Assembly: GCA_023391375.1 (NCBI GenBank)
Contig: JAEWBB010000020.1
Location: 1-48,970, forward strand
Length of the DNA stretch: 48,970 nt
Source of the DNA: Pseudomonadota bacterium
GTDB taxonomy: Bacteria; Pseudomonadota; Alphaproteobacteria; Sphingomonadales; Sphingomonadaceae
Direction: 5' to 3'
The position numbers and the translations under genes were made by a program. The notes under the pieces were generated by a model that was not told where the DNA came from, made no database searches, and saw only the letters and a list, made by a program, of their open reading frames with translations. Positions 8,412 through 17,600 of the stretch are shown here, piece after piece (the first letter of the stretch is position 1; the number at the start of each line of letters is the position of its first letter).

Positions 8412-8439
8412 TTGCATCGTGCGTGGAGCGACCTAGGCT
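8412..8439 (+). promoter_or_regulatory. Candidate sigma-70-type promoter of the M16 peptidase gene
   Basis: TTGCAT at 8412-8417 and TAGGCT at 8434-8439 are separated by 16 bases, about 30 bases upstream of the ATG at 8470. This fits a weak housekeeping promoter. The -10 lies in a CTAG tetramer, as at other candidate promoters in this window. It is a sequence match only. Confidence 0.3.
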
Positions 8440-8469
8440 GCGCGGCGAGTTCCAGAGGGGTAATCCGAC

Positions 8470-11298
8470 ATGCAATTCCGTTTCGCGCTTCTTGCTTCCA
8501 CCGCGTTCCTGGCCGGCTGTGCGACGCAGCCCCGCACCGACGTCGCCGCCGCGCCGCCGCCGGCCGTCGCGACGCCTGCCAGCACCGAGCCGGCCGCGCT
8601 GTCGAGCCTGGTCAGCGAGGTCAAGCTCCCGCACGAGCAGTTCCAGCTGTCGAACGGCCTGACCGTCCTGGTCCACGAGGACCACAAGGCGCCGGTGGTC
8701 GGCTTCGGCGTGTGGTACAACGTCGGCTCGAAGGACGAGCCCAAGGGCAAGACCGGGTTCGCCCACCTGTTCGAGCATTTGATGTTCTACGGCTCGGACA
8801 ATGTCCGCGAGCCGATCATGAGCTATCTGTCGAACCTCGGCGCGACCGACTGGAACGGCACCACCTGGTTCGACCGGACCAACTATTTCGAGACCGTCAG
8901 CAAATCGAACCTCGAGCGCGTGCTGTTCATGGAAAGCGATCGCATGGGCTACCTGCTCCCGGCGATCGACCAGAAGCGCCTCGACCTGCAGCGCGGCGTC
9001 GTCCAGAACGAGAAGCGCGAGGGCGACAACCAGCCCAAGGGCCTGATCGAGTACGAAATCCTCGAGACGCTGTTCCCGAACGGCCACCCCTACCAGCACG
9101 ACACCATCGGCTCGATGGCCGACCTCGACAGCGCCAGCCTCGCCGACGTCAAGCAGTGGTTCCTCGACAAGTACGGCCCCAACAACGCCATCGTCTCGCT
9201 GTCGGGCGACATCACGGTGCCGGAAGCCAGGGCGCTGATGGAGAAGTATTTCGGCGCCATCCCGCGCGGGACGGTCAACACGCCGGCCGCCGCCCCGGTG
9301 CCGACGCTCGACGCACCCAAGTCGCTGACCTTCAAGGACAAGGTGCCGACGGTCGAGATCCAGCGCCGCTGGGTGGTGCCGGGCATCACTTCGCCGCAGC
9401 TCGCGGCGCTCGATCTTGGCGCGTCGGTGCTCGGTGGCCTCGCCAGCTCGCGGCTCGACCGGATCCTGGTCAAGGAAGAAAAGCTCGCGGTCGCGGTGTC
9501 GGCCGACATGCAGCCGTTCCATCGCATCGGCTTCATGGAGATCGATGCCACGGTGAAACCGGGCGGCGACCCGGCGGTGCTGGCCAAGCGCCTCGACGAG
9601 GTGGTCGCGCAATATCTGGCCGAAGGGCCGACCGAGGACGAGCTGAAGCGCGCCGCGACCCAGGTCGTGGCCGGCCGCATCCGCGGCCTCGAGCGCGTCG
9701 CCGGCCAGAACTCGATGCTGGCCGAGGGCCTGCTCTACAATGGCACGAGCGATTTCTACCAGAAGCAGCTCCAGTCCTACGCCTCGGTCACCCCGGCGGA
9801 GGTCAAGGCGGCAATGAACCAGTGGCTCGGCCGACCGGTGCTCAACGTCACGATCGAGCCGGGCGAGCGCCCGCCCTACGTCGAGAGCAAGGTGCCGCCC
9901 AAGGCCACCGGCAAGGGCGACATCAAGGTCGCCTCGGTCAAGCGGACGATGCCGCCGGCCGGCGCCGCGCCGGCTTTGGACTTCCCCGACGTCGAGCACG
10001 TGACGCTCAAGAACGGCATCAAGCTCGCCTATGCCCAGCGGACCGCGGTGCCGGTGACGCAGGTGGCGCTGAACTTCGACGCCGGTTCGGCCGCGGATGT
10101 CGCCGGCAAGCGCGGCCTGCAGAACATGGTCATGTCGCTGCTCGACGAAGGCACGACCGACATGACCTCGCAGCAGATCGCCGAGGAAGAGGAGCGGCTG
10201 GGCGCGGCCCTGTCGACCGGCGGTTCGGCCGACCGCAGCTCGGTGACCCTGTCGGCGCTGTCCGCGAACCTCGCCCCCAGCCTGGCGCTGATGGCCGACG
10301 TCACCCGCAACGCCGCGTTCCGGACCGACGACGTCGAGCGGCTGCGTACCCAGCTGGTCAACGCCGCGCAGCAGGCCAAGACCTCGCCCAATTCGATGGC
10401 GCAGCGCGAATTCTTCCGCCAGCTGTTCGGTCCCGACCATCCGTACGGCGCGACGTCGCTCGGCGACGAGGAGGCGATCAAGGCGTTCAGCGCGGACGAC
10501 CTGAGGGCCTTCCAGGCGGCGTGGCTGCGCCCCGACAATGCCGAGCTGTTCGTGGTGTCCGACCGTCCGTTGGCCGAAGTTCAGGCAGCGCTCGACCAGG
10601 CGTTCGGCGACTGGGCGCCGCCGTCGACCGCGCGCGGCAAGAAGAGCTTCGCCGCTGCCACGGCCGCGGCCGCCAAGGGTCCGCGCATCGTCCTGATCGA
10701 CCGGCCGGGCTCGCCCCAGTCGGTGATCTACGGCGGGCAGGTCACGCCGCTCGATCCGCGCAGCGACCTCACCGCGGCGGCGGCGGGCAGCGACGTGCTG
10801 GGCAGCGCCACGTTCAGCCGCATCAACCTCGACCTGCGCGAAGCCAAGGGCTGGGCCTACTCGCCGTACAGCCTCCCGGTTTATCGTGAGCATGCCGTGC
10901 CGTACCTGATCAACGCGTCGGTCCAGGCAGACCGGACCGGCGATTCGGTGGCGGAGCTGGTCAAGCTGACCCGCGAACTCCTGTCGTCGAAGAAGGTCAC
11001 CAAGGACGAACTCGGCCTGTCGGTCGCCAGCGCGACCGGCGAACTGCCGGGCCAGTTCCAGACCAGCGACGCGGTGCTGGCGGCGATGCAGTCGAACGCG
11101 CTCTACGGGCGTCCCGACAATTACTACGAGACGCTGGCCGACAAGTACCGGGCGCTCGACACGGCCGGCGTCGACTCCGCGCTGTCGGGCATGCTCAACG
11201 TCAACGCACTGACCTTCGTCGTCGTTGGCGACGCCAAGAAGATCAAGGGCCAGCTCGACAAGCTCGGCTATCCGGTCGAAGTGGTGGCTGCGCGTTAA
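8470..11298 (+). CDS. Lipoprotein M16 (insulinase/pitrilysin) family peptidase
   Basis: A 942-residue exported peptidase. The signal peptide ends in a lipobox with Cys17 (STAFLAGC), so it is a membrane-anchored lipoprotein. The inverted zinc motif HLFEH (about residues 99-103, HxxEH) marks the active N-terminal M16 half. A second M16-like half (from about residue 500) lacks HxxEH, the usual arrangement of a catalytic plus an inactive domain. A Pro/Ala-rich linker follows the lipobox. The start has AGAGGGG upstream. The gene stands alone, divergent from lepA, and its stop codon lies in the first unit of a short tandem repeat. Confidence 0.92.
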   Translation: MQFRFALLASTAFLAGCATQPRTDVAAAPPPAVATPASTEPAALSSLVSEVKLPHEQFQLSNGLTVLVHEDHKAPVVGFGVWYNVGSKDEPKGKTGFAHLFEHLMFYGSDNVREPIMSYLSNLGATDWNGTTWFDRTNYFETVSKSNLERVLFMESDRMGYLLPAIDQKRLDLQRGVVQNEKREGDNQPKGLIEYEILETLFPNGHPYQHDTIGSMADLDSASLADVKQWFLDKYGPNNAIVSLSGDITVPEARALMEKYFGAIPRGTVNTPAAAPVPTLDAPKSLTFKDKVPTVEIQRRWVVPGITSPQLAALDLGASVLGGLASSRLDRILVKEEKLAVAVSADMQPFHRIGFMEIDATVKPGGDPAVLAKRLDEVVAQYLAEGPTEDELKRAATQVVAGRIRGLERVAGQNSMLAEGLLYNGTSDFYQKQLQSYASVTPAEVKAAMNQWLGRPVLNVTIEPGERPPYVESKVPPKATGKGDIKVASVKRTMPPAGAAPALDFPDVEHVTLKNGIKLAYAQRTAVPVTQVALNFDAGSAADVAGKRGLQNMVMSLLDEGTTDMTSQQIAEEEERLGAALSTGGSADRSSVTLSALSANLAPSLALMADVTRNAAFRTDDVERLRTQLVNAAQQAKTSPNSMAQREFFRQLFGPDHPYGATSLGDEEAIKAFSADDLRAFQAAWLRPDNAELFVVSDRPLAEVQAALDQAFGDWAPPSTARGKKSFAAATAAAAKGPRIVLIDRPGSPQSVIYGGQVTPLDPRSDLTAAAAGSDVLGSATFSRINLDLREAKGWAYSPYSLPVYREHAVPYLINASVQADRTGDSVAELVKLTRELLSSKKVTKDELGLSVASATGELPGQFQTSDAVLAAMQSNALYGRPDNYYETLADKYRALDTAGVDSALSGMLNVNALTFVVVGDAKKIKGQLDKLGYPVEVVAAR

Positions 11299-11352
11299 GC
11301 GCTGCCACCAGCGCGCTAAGCGCCGCCACCAGCGCGCTAAGCGCCGCGAACG
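11290..11352 (+). repeat. 21-bp tandem repeat spanning the M16 stop codon
   Basis: Units at 11290-11310 and 11311-11331, and a partial third at 11332-11352, are near identical (GCGCG-Y-TAAGCGC core followed by a GCCACCA tail). The period is seven codons, so the in-frame TAA recurs at 11296, 11317 and 11338. The array looks like a duplication of the gene's end that repeats its stop codon. Confidence 0.85.
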
Positions 11353-11365
11353 GGCGTCACCCGGT

Positions 11366-12424
11366 TCAGCCGAGCCGGGTGACGTGGCCCATCTTGCGGC
11401 CGGGGCGCGCGTCGCCCTTGCCATAGAGATGGAGAAACGCACCGGGCTCGGCGACCAGTTCGCCGAACCGGTCGACGTCGGCGCCGATCAGATTTTCCAT
11501 CGACACCTTGTCGGCGAGGCGGCGCGTGCTGCCCAGCGGCAGGCCGAGGATGCAGCGCAGGTGCTGCTCGAACTGGCTGGTCTCGGCCCCGTCCAGCGTC
11601 CAGTGGCCGCTGTTGTGGACCCGCGGCGCCAGCTCGTTGACCAGCGGACCGGCGTCAGTGGCGAAGAACTCGACGGTGATCACGCCGACATGGCCTAATG
11701 CCTCGGCGATGCCGAACGCGACCTCGCGCGCCGTTGCGACATGCCGTTCGATCGCGCCGCCCGCCGGTAGCGAGGAGAGGTGGAGGATACCGTCGCGGTG
11801 TTCGTTCTTCGGGCTGTCGTAGGCGCGGCATTCGCCGTCGCCGGCCCGGGCGACGATGACCGAAAATTCGGCGTCGAAGGCGATCGCCTGTTCCGCCACG
11901 CACGGCGCGCCAAGGTCGCGGAACGCGGTCGCGGCGTCACCAGCCTCGCGCACCCAGCGCTGCCCCTTGCCATCATAGCCGAGACGCCGCGTCTTGAGCA
12001 CGAACGGCAGGCCGAGCTTGCCGGCGGCGTCCACCGCCTCCTGTTCGCTGTCGACCGTCACCCAGGCCGCCGGCTGTCCGCCGGCCTGCTCGATGAAGCG
12101 CTTTTCGGTCGCGCGGTCCTGCGACACCGCCAGGCTGCGGGTCGAAGGGACGAGGTCGTCGCCGAGCGCGTCCAATTGGGCGGCGGGAAGGTTCTCGAAT
12201 TCGTAGGTGACGACGTCGCACTCGGCGGCAAAAGCGCGCAGCGCGTCGACATCGTCATAGGCGCCGCGCGTGAAGCGGCCGGCGACCTCGGCGGCGCACG
12301 GGGCCTCGGCCGGATCGTAGATGTGGGCGCGATACCCGAGCCGGGCGGCGGCGATGCTCAGCATCCGGCCCAACTGGCCGCCGCCGACGATGCCGATGGT
12401 CGATCCGGGGGGCAGGGGGGTCAT
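11366..12424 (-). CDS. purK: N5-carboxyaminoimidazole ribonucleotide synthase PurK
   Basis: ATP-grasp enzyme that carboxylates AIR to N5-CAIR in purine synthesis, 352 residues. The N-terminus TIGIVGGGQLGRMLSIAAAR is the family signature. The ATP-grasp core is seen in LPFVLKTRRLGYDGKGQ and in the metal-binding VNELAPRVHNSGHWT. The start is ATG at 12424 (MTPLPPGSTIG), 17 bases after the purE stop. It forms an operon with purE, whose product uses N5-CAIR directly. Confidence 0.95.
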   Translation of the reverse strand: MTPLPPGSTIGIVGGGQLGRMLSIAAARLGYRAHIYDPAEAPCAAEVAGRFTRGAYDDVDALRAFAAECDVVTYEFENLPAAQLDALGDDLVPSTRSLAVSQDRATEKRFIEQAGGQPAAWVTVDSEQEAVDAAGKLGLPFVLKTRRLGYDGKGQRWVREAGDAATAFRDLGAPCVAEQAIAFDAEFSVIVARAGDGECRAYDSPKNEHRDGILHLSSLPAGGAIERHVATAREVAFGIAEALGHVGVITVEFFATDAGPLVNELAPRVHNSGHWTLDGAETSQFEQHLRCILGLPLGSTRRLADKVSMENLIGADVDRFGELVAEPGAFLHLYGKGDARPGRKMGHVTRLG

Positions 12425-12441
12425 GCTGTTCGGGCCAGACT

Positions 12442-12933
12442 TCACTCGGGATCGTGGGGGACGCTGTCGGTCTGGTTGGCCCGCCAGTCGGCCAGCCGCT
12501 GTGCGAGCGCGTCGTCGCCGGCGCTGGCCAGCATAGCGGCGGCGAGCAGCGCGGCGTTGACCGCGCCGGCGCGGCCGATCGCCAGGGTCCCGACGGGCAC
12601 GCCGGCCGGCATCTGGACGATGCTCAGCAGGCTGTCGATGCCCTTCAGCGCCTTGGATTCGACCGGCACGCCCAGCACGGGAAGCTCGGTCATCGACGCC
12701 GCCATGCCCGGCAAGTGTGCCGCGCCGCCCGCGCCGGCGATGATCAGCTTCAATCCCCGTCCCTTGGCGCTCTTGGCATAATCGAACAGCCGGTCCGGCG
12801 TCCGGTGGGCCGACACGACCTTGGTCTCGCAAGGGATGCCGAGCGCGTCGAGTGTCTCCGCGGCGTGGCGCATCGTCTCCCAATCGGAGGTGCTGCCCAT
12901 GATAATTCCGACTGGCGGTGCGCTATTGCTCAC
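12442..12933 (-). CDS. purE: N5-carboxyaminoimidazole ribonucleotide mutase PurE
   Basis: Class I PurE, 163 residues, moves the carboxyl group of N5-CAIR to give CAIR. The signature GIIMGSTSDWETM and the segment SAHRTPDRLFDYA with the catalytic His are present, as is the glycine-rich IAGAGGAAHLPGM. The start is GTG at 12933 with a strong GGGGAGGAAG about 8 bases upstream. It lies first in the purE-purK operon, divergent from the diguanylate cyclase gene. Confidence 0.95.
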   Translation of the reverse strand: MSNSAPPVGIIMGSTSDWETMRHAAETLDALGIPCETKVVSAHRTPDRLFDYAKSAKGRGLKLIIAGAGGAAHLPGMAASMTELPVLGVPVESKALKGIDSLLSIVQMPAGVPVGTLAIGRAGAVNAALLAAAMLASAGDDALAQRLADWRANQTDSVPHDPE

Positions 12934-13073
12934 GCGGGTAACTTCCTCCCCGGTTCAGAGCGCCAAGGGACTAGGGCGATGCGACCGATGGCGCAATCCG
13001 GGACAGCGGAAAAATCCGCGCCTCCCATTCGTTGACGATTCGGGTTAAGAGAGCCCCGATCGAAGGGGCTTGG

Positions 13074-13652
13074 ATGCACGACGTGGCGATCGGAGACGGC
13101 AGCGCTGCCGACTTGCACCGCGAAATCGAGCGGTTGCGCGGCGAAGTCGCGCACCTCAACGCGCGGGTCGAGGAACTTGACCAGCTCGCCCACCACGATC
13201 CCCTGGTCAACGCGCGCAACCGTCGCGGACTGTTCCGAGAACTGGAGCGGATGATCGCCCGCCGCGACCGGCACGGCGATCCGGCCGCCGTCCTGTTCAT
13301 TGACCTCGACGGGCTGAAAGCACTGAACGACAGTTTCGGCCATGGCGGCGGCGATGCCGCGCTGGTCCACGTCGCCGCCATGCTGGTCGAGGGAACCCGC
13401 ACGACCGATTGCGTTGCCCGCATCGGCGGCGACGAATTCTGCGTCCTGCTCGACCGGGCAACGCACCAGAGCGCCATCGAGACCGCCGAACGGTTGGTCG
13501 ACGCGATCGCCGGTGAAGACCTGCCTTACGAAGGCACGACCATGCCGCTGTCGGTCGCCATCGGCGTGTCGATGCTGGAGGACGGCGATACGCCGAGTTC
13601 GGTCCTCAGCCGCGCCGACCGCGAAATGTACCGGGTGAAGTCAGCCGCGTGA
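13074..13652 (+). CDS. Single-domain diguanylate cyclase (GGDEF)
   Basis: A 192-residue soluble protein that should make cyclic di-GMP from GTP. Residues about 12-38 form a short coiled coil (HREIERLRGEVAHLNARVEE) that could drive dimerisation. The GGDEF domain follows: FIDLDGLKALND contains a metal-binding Asp, GGDEF is at residues 118-122, and the product-inhibition I-site RTTD is at 109-112 with correct spacing. No sensor, receiver or membrane domain is present. The ATG at 13074 follows GAAGGGG; a longer frame begins at TTG 13032. Two PilZ proteins at 25357-25987 are possible cyclic di-GMP effectors in the same window. Confidence 0.9.
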   Translation: MHDVAIGDGSAADLHREIERLRGEVAHLNARVEELDQLAHHDPLVNARNRRGLFRELERMIARRDRHGDPAAVLFIDLDGLKALNDSFGHGGGDAALVHVAAMLVEGTRTTDCVARIGGDEFCVLLDRATHQSAIETAERLVDAIAGEDLPYEGTTMPLSVAIGVSMLEDGDTPSSVLSRADREMYRVKSAA

Positions 13653-13692
13653 GCGGGTGGCGCCGCGTGAGCGGATGATGCGGCCTAGCGGC

Positions 13693-14376
13693 TCATTCGC
13701 CGAGCATCGTCCGGCAGACCAAGGACAAATCGTCGTTCAGTTGATAGACGATCGGCTTGCCGGTCGGGATTTCGAGGCTGACGATGTCGGCATCCGAAAT
13801 GCCCGACAAATGCTTTTCCAGTGCGCGCAGCGAATTGCCGTGGGCGGAAATGACGATCCGTTCGCCCGCTTTCAGGCGCGGGGCGATCTCGGCCTCGAAA
13901 TAAGGCAGGACGCGTTCGATCGTGTCCTTGAGGCTTTCTGCCTCGGGCACCGCGATGCCTTCGTACCGGCGGTCGTCGCCCACCTGGTAGGGGCTGTCGG
14001 CGTCGAGCGGCGGCGGCGGGACGTCGAAGCTGCGGCGCCAGATCTTGACCTGCGCTTCGCCGACTTTCTCGATCATCTCAGCCTTGTTGAGGCCGGTCAG
14101 GCCACCGTAGTGCCGCTCGTTGAGGCGCCAGTCCTTGGTCACCGGAAGCCACAGCCGCCCCATTTCCTCAAGGACGATGTTAAGCGTCTTGATCGCGCGC
14201 GTCTGGAGCGAGGTGAAGCAGGCGTCGAAATCGTAGCCAGCGTCGGCCAGCATCCGCCCGGCGGCTTGCGCTTCCTCGATGCCCCGTGGGCTCAAATTCA
14301 CGTCCCACCAGCCGGTGAAACGGTTCTCGAGGTTCCACTGGCTCTGCCCGTGGCGCAGCAGGACGAGCGTCGGCAT
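13693..14376 (-). CDS. gpmA: 2,3-bisphosphoglycerate-dependent phosphoglycerate mutase
   Basis: Glycolytic enzyme interconverting 3- and 2-phosphoglycerate, 227 residues. LLRHGQSQWN has the phospho-accepting His9, with FTGWWDVNLSPRG after it. NERHYGGLTGLNK contains the acid Glu87, and SAHGNSLRAL the second His. This is the cofactor-dependent (dPGM) class. The ATG overlaps the stop of the upstream M14 peptidase gene as TGATG, so the two are translationally coupled although no metabolic link is obvious. Confidence 0.95.
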   Translation of the reverse strand: MPTLVLLRHGQSQWNLENRFTGWWDVNLSPRGIEEAQAAGRMLADAGYDFDACFTSLQTRAIKTLNIVLEEMGRLWLPVTKDWRLNERHYGGLTGLNKAEMIEKVGEAQVKIWRRSFDVPPPPLDADSPYQVGDDRRYEGIAVPEAESLKDTIERVLPYFEAEIAPRLKAGERIVISAHGNSLRALEKHLSGISDADIVSLEIPTGKPIVYQLNDDLSLVCRTMLGE

Positions 14377-15521
14377 CAGGCGCGCTTCGCCTTGTAGTGG
14401 GCCAGCTCGGGAAGGATCGCGTGCAGCGTGTCGAGGCAGGCGTAGGCGAGGTATTTCGACCGCTCCGGCGACCAGCCGTAGACCGGGTCGGGCAGGTCGA
14501 AATTGTCCTTGAACGGCATTTCCAGCGTCATCGACACCGCGCCGAACCGCTCGGCCAGCTGGGTGGTCGACATGCTCATGTTGGCCTCGCCCGGTTTGGC
14601 GACGACATAGCCTTTCTGCTGCTGGAAGTCGGGGCTGACCTTCTCCAGCGTGTCGCCGAACAGCTTGAACATCGCCAGCTGCGCGTCGGTGATCGACGGG
14701 ATGCCCTCGAACCCGGCGAGGAAGTTGGCGGGGATCGCCTCGTCGCCGTGGATGTCCATCGCGAACACCGGCGGATTCGCGTCCATCGCGTCGCGGACCA
14801 GCTTGACCTCGGGGCTCTTGTCCATCGTCGGCGCATGCCATTCGCGGTTGAGGTTGATGCCCACCGCGTTGGTCCGAAGGTGGCCGCGGCGCGACCCGTC
14901 GGGGTTCATGTTGGGCACGATGTGGAATGTGCATGCCGATCGCAGGACGCGGGCGACGGGGTCGTCGCTGTCGGTCAGCTTCTCCAGCGCGCCTTCCATC
15001 CACCATTCGGCCATGCTCTCGCCCGGGTGCTGGCGGGCGTAGAGCCAAACGGTCAGGTTGCCCTCGCCGATGGTCAGGCAATCGAGGTCCTGGCCATCGA
15101 GGCTCTTGCCGAGGCTGCGGTATTCGACGCCCGGCAGCGCGGCCAGCGTGGATACCAGGTCGTGGTGCCGCTCCATCGAGTAGGGCGCGAAATAGGCGAT
15201 CCAGACGCAATCGGTTTCGGGAACCAGCGTGATGGTCAGCGTGCCGTCCTTGAACGACGTCTTCTCGACCCGGGTCCAATCCTCGCGGTCGATCGACATG
15301 CACGCCTTGTAGTCGGGCCAGCCGTCCGGGTAGGCGGCGCCGCCGCAATTGGTGATGTTCAGAGTCACCTCGCGACCGCCGGCACCGGCGAGGCGGAAGT
15401 GGAACCACTGGTAGAAGTCGCTCATGTGATCGGTGACGATCTCGAGATTGGCGGTGTAGCCGTCGATGCCGGTGACGCGGATGTTGCCGGCGTCGAACGC
15501 GCTCGAAATGGTCATCGTCAT
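14376..15521 (-). CDS. M14-family zinc carboxypeptidase (cytosolic type)
   Basis: A 381-residue protein with no signal peptide. The first 120 or so residues form a beta-rich N-domain typical of cytosolic, AGBL-like M14 carboxypeptidases. The catalytic domain then shows RQHPGESMAEWW (HxxE zinc ligands), NMNPDGSRRGHLRTNAVG with substrate-binding Asn/Arg, MDIHGDE with the third zinc His, and TLEMPFKD with the catalytic Glu. Substrate is unknown; relatives remove C-terminal residues from peptides or proteins. The stop overlaps the gpmA start. The start is ATG at 15521; a second ATG follows two codons later. Confidence 0.85.
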   Translation of the reverse strand: MTMTISSAFDAGNIRVTGIDGYTANLEIVTDHMSDFYQWFHFRLAGAGGREVTLNITNCGGAAYPDGWPDYKACMSIDREDWTRVEKTSFKDGTLTITLVPETDCVWIAYFAPYSMERHHDLVSTLAALPGVEYRSLGKSLDGQDLDCLTIGEGNLTVWLYARQHPGESMAEWWMEGALEKLTDSDDPVARVLRSACTFHIVPNMNPDGSRRGHLRTNAVGINLNREWHAPTMDKSPEVKLVRDAMDANPPVFAMDIHGDEAIPANFLAGFEGIPSITDAQLAMFKLFGDTLEKVSPDFQQQKGYVVAKPGEANMSMSTTQLAERFGAVSMTLEMPFKDNFDLPDPVYGWSPERSKYLAYACLDTLHAILPELAHYKAKRA

Positions 15522-15692
15522 GGGTGAAGCTCGCTTGGAAAAGGGAAAATCCCGGGCCTGATAGCGCCCCGCCGTCGATGGAGGAACCCCATGCTTCGAC
15601 CGGCGGCGGGGCGGGGGCTATCGCGGCCTCGCGCGCGCGCCTAGGCAGGTGGCCTGGTGCGCCCGCGAAAGGGCGCAGGGGAGACTTCACCA

Positions 15693-17333
15693 ATGCTTTT
15701 CCGTTCGATCGCAGCCGCGCTGCTGCTGACCACCGGCGCCTATGCCGCCACGCCCGCGGCCCGTCCGCAGCCGAGCGACCCGACCGCGCCGCAGCGCGTC
15801 CAGGCGCACCTCAACTTCCTCGCCTCCGACCTGCTCGAAGGGCGCGACACCGGCAGCCGCGGCCATGAAATCGGCGCCGCCTACGTCGTCAGCCAGTTCA
15901 CCCAGATGGGCCTGAAGCCGGCCGGCGAGAATGGCAGCTGGTACCAGTGGGTCCCGTTCCGCAAGGCGTCGAACAAGGTCGACGCCTTCAAGGCGTCGCT
16001 CGACGGCAAGCCGGTCGATGCGGCCGACATCGCGATCCGCCCCAGCGTCACCGAAAAGGTGCGTGACCTGAGCGCCGGCTTCGTCTTCGCCGGCTACGGC
16101 ATCGACGACGCGCAGCTCAAGATGCACGACTATGCCGGCGTCGATCCGAGGGGCAAGATCGTCGTCGTCTTCCGCGGCACGCCCAAGGGCCTGCCCAGCG
16201 ACATCGCCGCGCACCTGCAGTCGACCAAGGACATCACCGCCGCGCGCCTCGGCGCCATCGGCATCGTCGAAATCCCGGCGGCCAACCCGACGCCGCGCGA
16301 ACTGGCGATGACCAACCTCGCCGCCGCGTCGCGCCGCAGCACGATCGACTGGGTCGATGCCAAGGGCAATGCCGGCACCAGCCTCGCCAAGGGCCTTCGC
16401 GCGCGCTTCTCGATCTCGCCGGCCTTCGCCGACAAGCTGTTCGCCGGCACGGGCAAGACGGTGGCCCAGGTCCGCGACGACGCGGCCAAGGGCAAGGGCC
16501 GTGCGCTCGCGCTCAAGGGCACGATGACCGTCCATGCCGAAAGCGACTGGAGCGACTTCAAGTCGCCCGAAGTGGTCGCCATGCTGCCCGGCGCGGATGC
16601 CAGGCTGAAGGGCGAATATGTCGCCATCATGGGCCACCTCGACCATCTCGGCATGAAGGGCGACGCCAAGCCGGGCGAGGACGCGATCTACAACGGCGCG
16701 CTCGACAATGGCGCGGGTGTCGCGACCATCCTCGAGGCGGCGCACGAATTCACCACCTCGTCCAAGCCGCCGCGCCGTTCGATCCTGTTCATGATCAACA
16801 CCGGCGAGGAAAAGGGCCTGCTCGGCGCCGACTATTTCGCCGCCCACCCGACCGTGCCGATCGGCTCGATTGTCGCCGGCGTCGACCTCGACATGCCGAT
16901 CCCGCTCTACCCGTTCACTGACGTGGTGGCGTTCGGCGGCGACCATTCGACGCTGGCCGAGGCGATCGCCGCCGCGGGCAAGACGATGGGCATCGGCGTG
17001 TCGCCCGATCCCATGCCGGAAGAGGCTATCTTCGTCCGCTCGGACCACTACCGCTTCGTCGAACGCGGCATCCCGGCGATCCTGATGTTCACGGGTTACG
17101 CCAACGGCGGCAAGGAAGTGTTCGAGGACTTCTTCGCCAAGCGCTACCACGGCGTCGGCGACGATCTTACCCAGCCGATCCAGTGGGACAGCCTCGCCCG
17201 CTACGCGGAGTTCAACTACCGCATCGCCCGCCAGCTCGCCGACCAGGACCAGCGCCCGCTGTGGTACCAGGGCAATTACTTCGGCAACCTGTTCGCGCCG
17301 GGACAGCCGCGCGCACCGGCCGCGAAGAAGTAA
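15693..17333 (+). CDS. Exported M28-family metallopeptidase with PA-like insert
   Basis: A 546-residue aminopeptidase-like protein with a signal peptide (MLFRSIAAALLLTTGAYA), so likely periplasmic. A PA-like segment lies at about residues 120-300. The two-zinc core reads MGHLDHLGM with His/Asp ligands, NGALDNGAGVATILE with the bridging Asp, NTGEEKGLLGADYF with catalytic Glu-Glu, and then VDLDMP and RSDHYRF. The ATG at 15693 follows a GGGGAG Shine-Dalgarno; a frame starting at 15657 would add residues in front of the signal peptide. It may share export-peptide scavenging with the M16 lipoprotein; that link is inference. Confidence 0.9.
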   Translation: MLFRSIAAALLLTTGAYAATPAARPQPSDPTAPQRVQAHLNFLASDLLEGRDTGSRGHEIGAAYVVSQFTQMGLKPAGENGSWYQWVPFRKASNKVDAFKASLDGKPVDAADIAIRPSVTEKVRDLSAGFVFAGYGIDDAQLKMHDYAGVDPRGKIVVVFRGTPKGLPSDIAAHLQSTKDITAARLGAIGIVEIPAANPTPRELAMTNLAAASRRSTIDWVDAKGNAGTSLAKGLRARFSISPAFADKLFAGTGKTVAQVRDDAAKGKGRALALKGTMTVHAESDWSDFKSPEVVAMLPGADARLKGEYVAIMGHLDHLGMKGDAKPGEDAIYNGALDNGAGVATILEAAHEFTTSSKPPRRSILFMINTGEEKGLLGADYFAAHPTVPIGSIVAGVDLDMPIPLYPFTDVVAFGGDHSTLAEAIAAAGKTMGIGVSPDPMPEEAIFVRSDHYRFVERGIPAILMFTGYANGGKEVFEDFFAKRYHGVGDDLTQPIQWDSLARYAEFNYRIARQLADQDQRPLWYQGNYFGNLFAPGQPRAPAAKK

Positions 17334-17337
17334 GCAA

Positions 17338-17366
17338 TTGACTCTGCCGGGCCCCGCCACTAGGTG
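17338..17366 (+). promoter_or_regulatory. Candidate promoter of the bL36 gene
   Basis: TTGACT at 17338-17343 and TAGGTG at 17361-17366 are separated by 17 bases. The bL36 start is 63 bases downstream of the -10. The site overlaps the putative terminator hairpin of the M28 gene, so either or both readings may hold. Confidence 0.4.
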
Positions 17367-17381
17367 GGCGCCCGGTCTTTT
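17347..17381 (+). terminator. Putative terminator after the M28 peptidase gene
   Basis: An imperfect stem pairs CCGGG at 17347-17351 with CCCGG at 17371-17375 and continues inward through CGCCAC/GTGGGCG with a bulge. It is followed by TCTTTTC. The hairpin is 14 bases after the M28 stop codon. Confidence 0.5.
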
Positions 17382-17428
17382 CGAAGATCCATCAAACAAT
17401 TTAAACGACGAGAGCAGGCGTTCCGGCC

Positions 17429-17554
17429 ATGAAGATTCGCAATTCCCTGAAGTCGCTGAAGTCGCGTCATCGCGATTGCCGGGTCATCCGCCGCCGCGGC
17501 CGCACCTACGTCATCAACAAGACCAACCGTCGCTTTAAGGCCCGCCAGGGCTAA
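17429..17554 (+). CDS. rpmJ: 50S ribosomal protein bL36 (zinc-free form)
   Basis: A 41-residue basic protein. MKIRNSLKSLKSRHRDCRVI is nearly the standard alphaproteobacterial bL36 start, and it ends TNRRFKARQG. Only one Cys is present (residue 17), so this is the C-minus form that lacks the four-ligand zinc ribbon. The gene is monocistronic, with a candidate promoter upstream and a clear rho-independent terminator downstream, which fits a highly expressed small ribosomal protein gene. It is too short for ordinary gene-length cut-offs. Confidence 0.95.
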   Translation: MKIRNSLKSLKSRHRDCRVIRRRGRTYVINKTNRRFKARQG

Positions 17555-17600
17555 CGAAAGCGCCGCGCGGGCCCCACGGGCACGCCGTTGGACTTCAAGC

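Noticed and set aside
8278..11442. 1054-codon open frame on the minus strand across the M16 lipoprotein gene
   Set aside because: Shadow of a clear M16 peptidase with HxxEH; the reverse translation is Arg/Asp/Val-rich and featureless.
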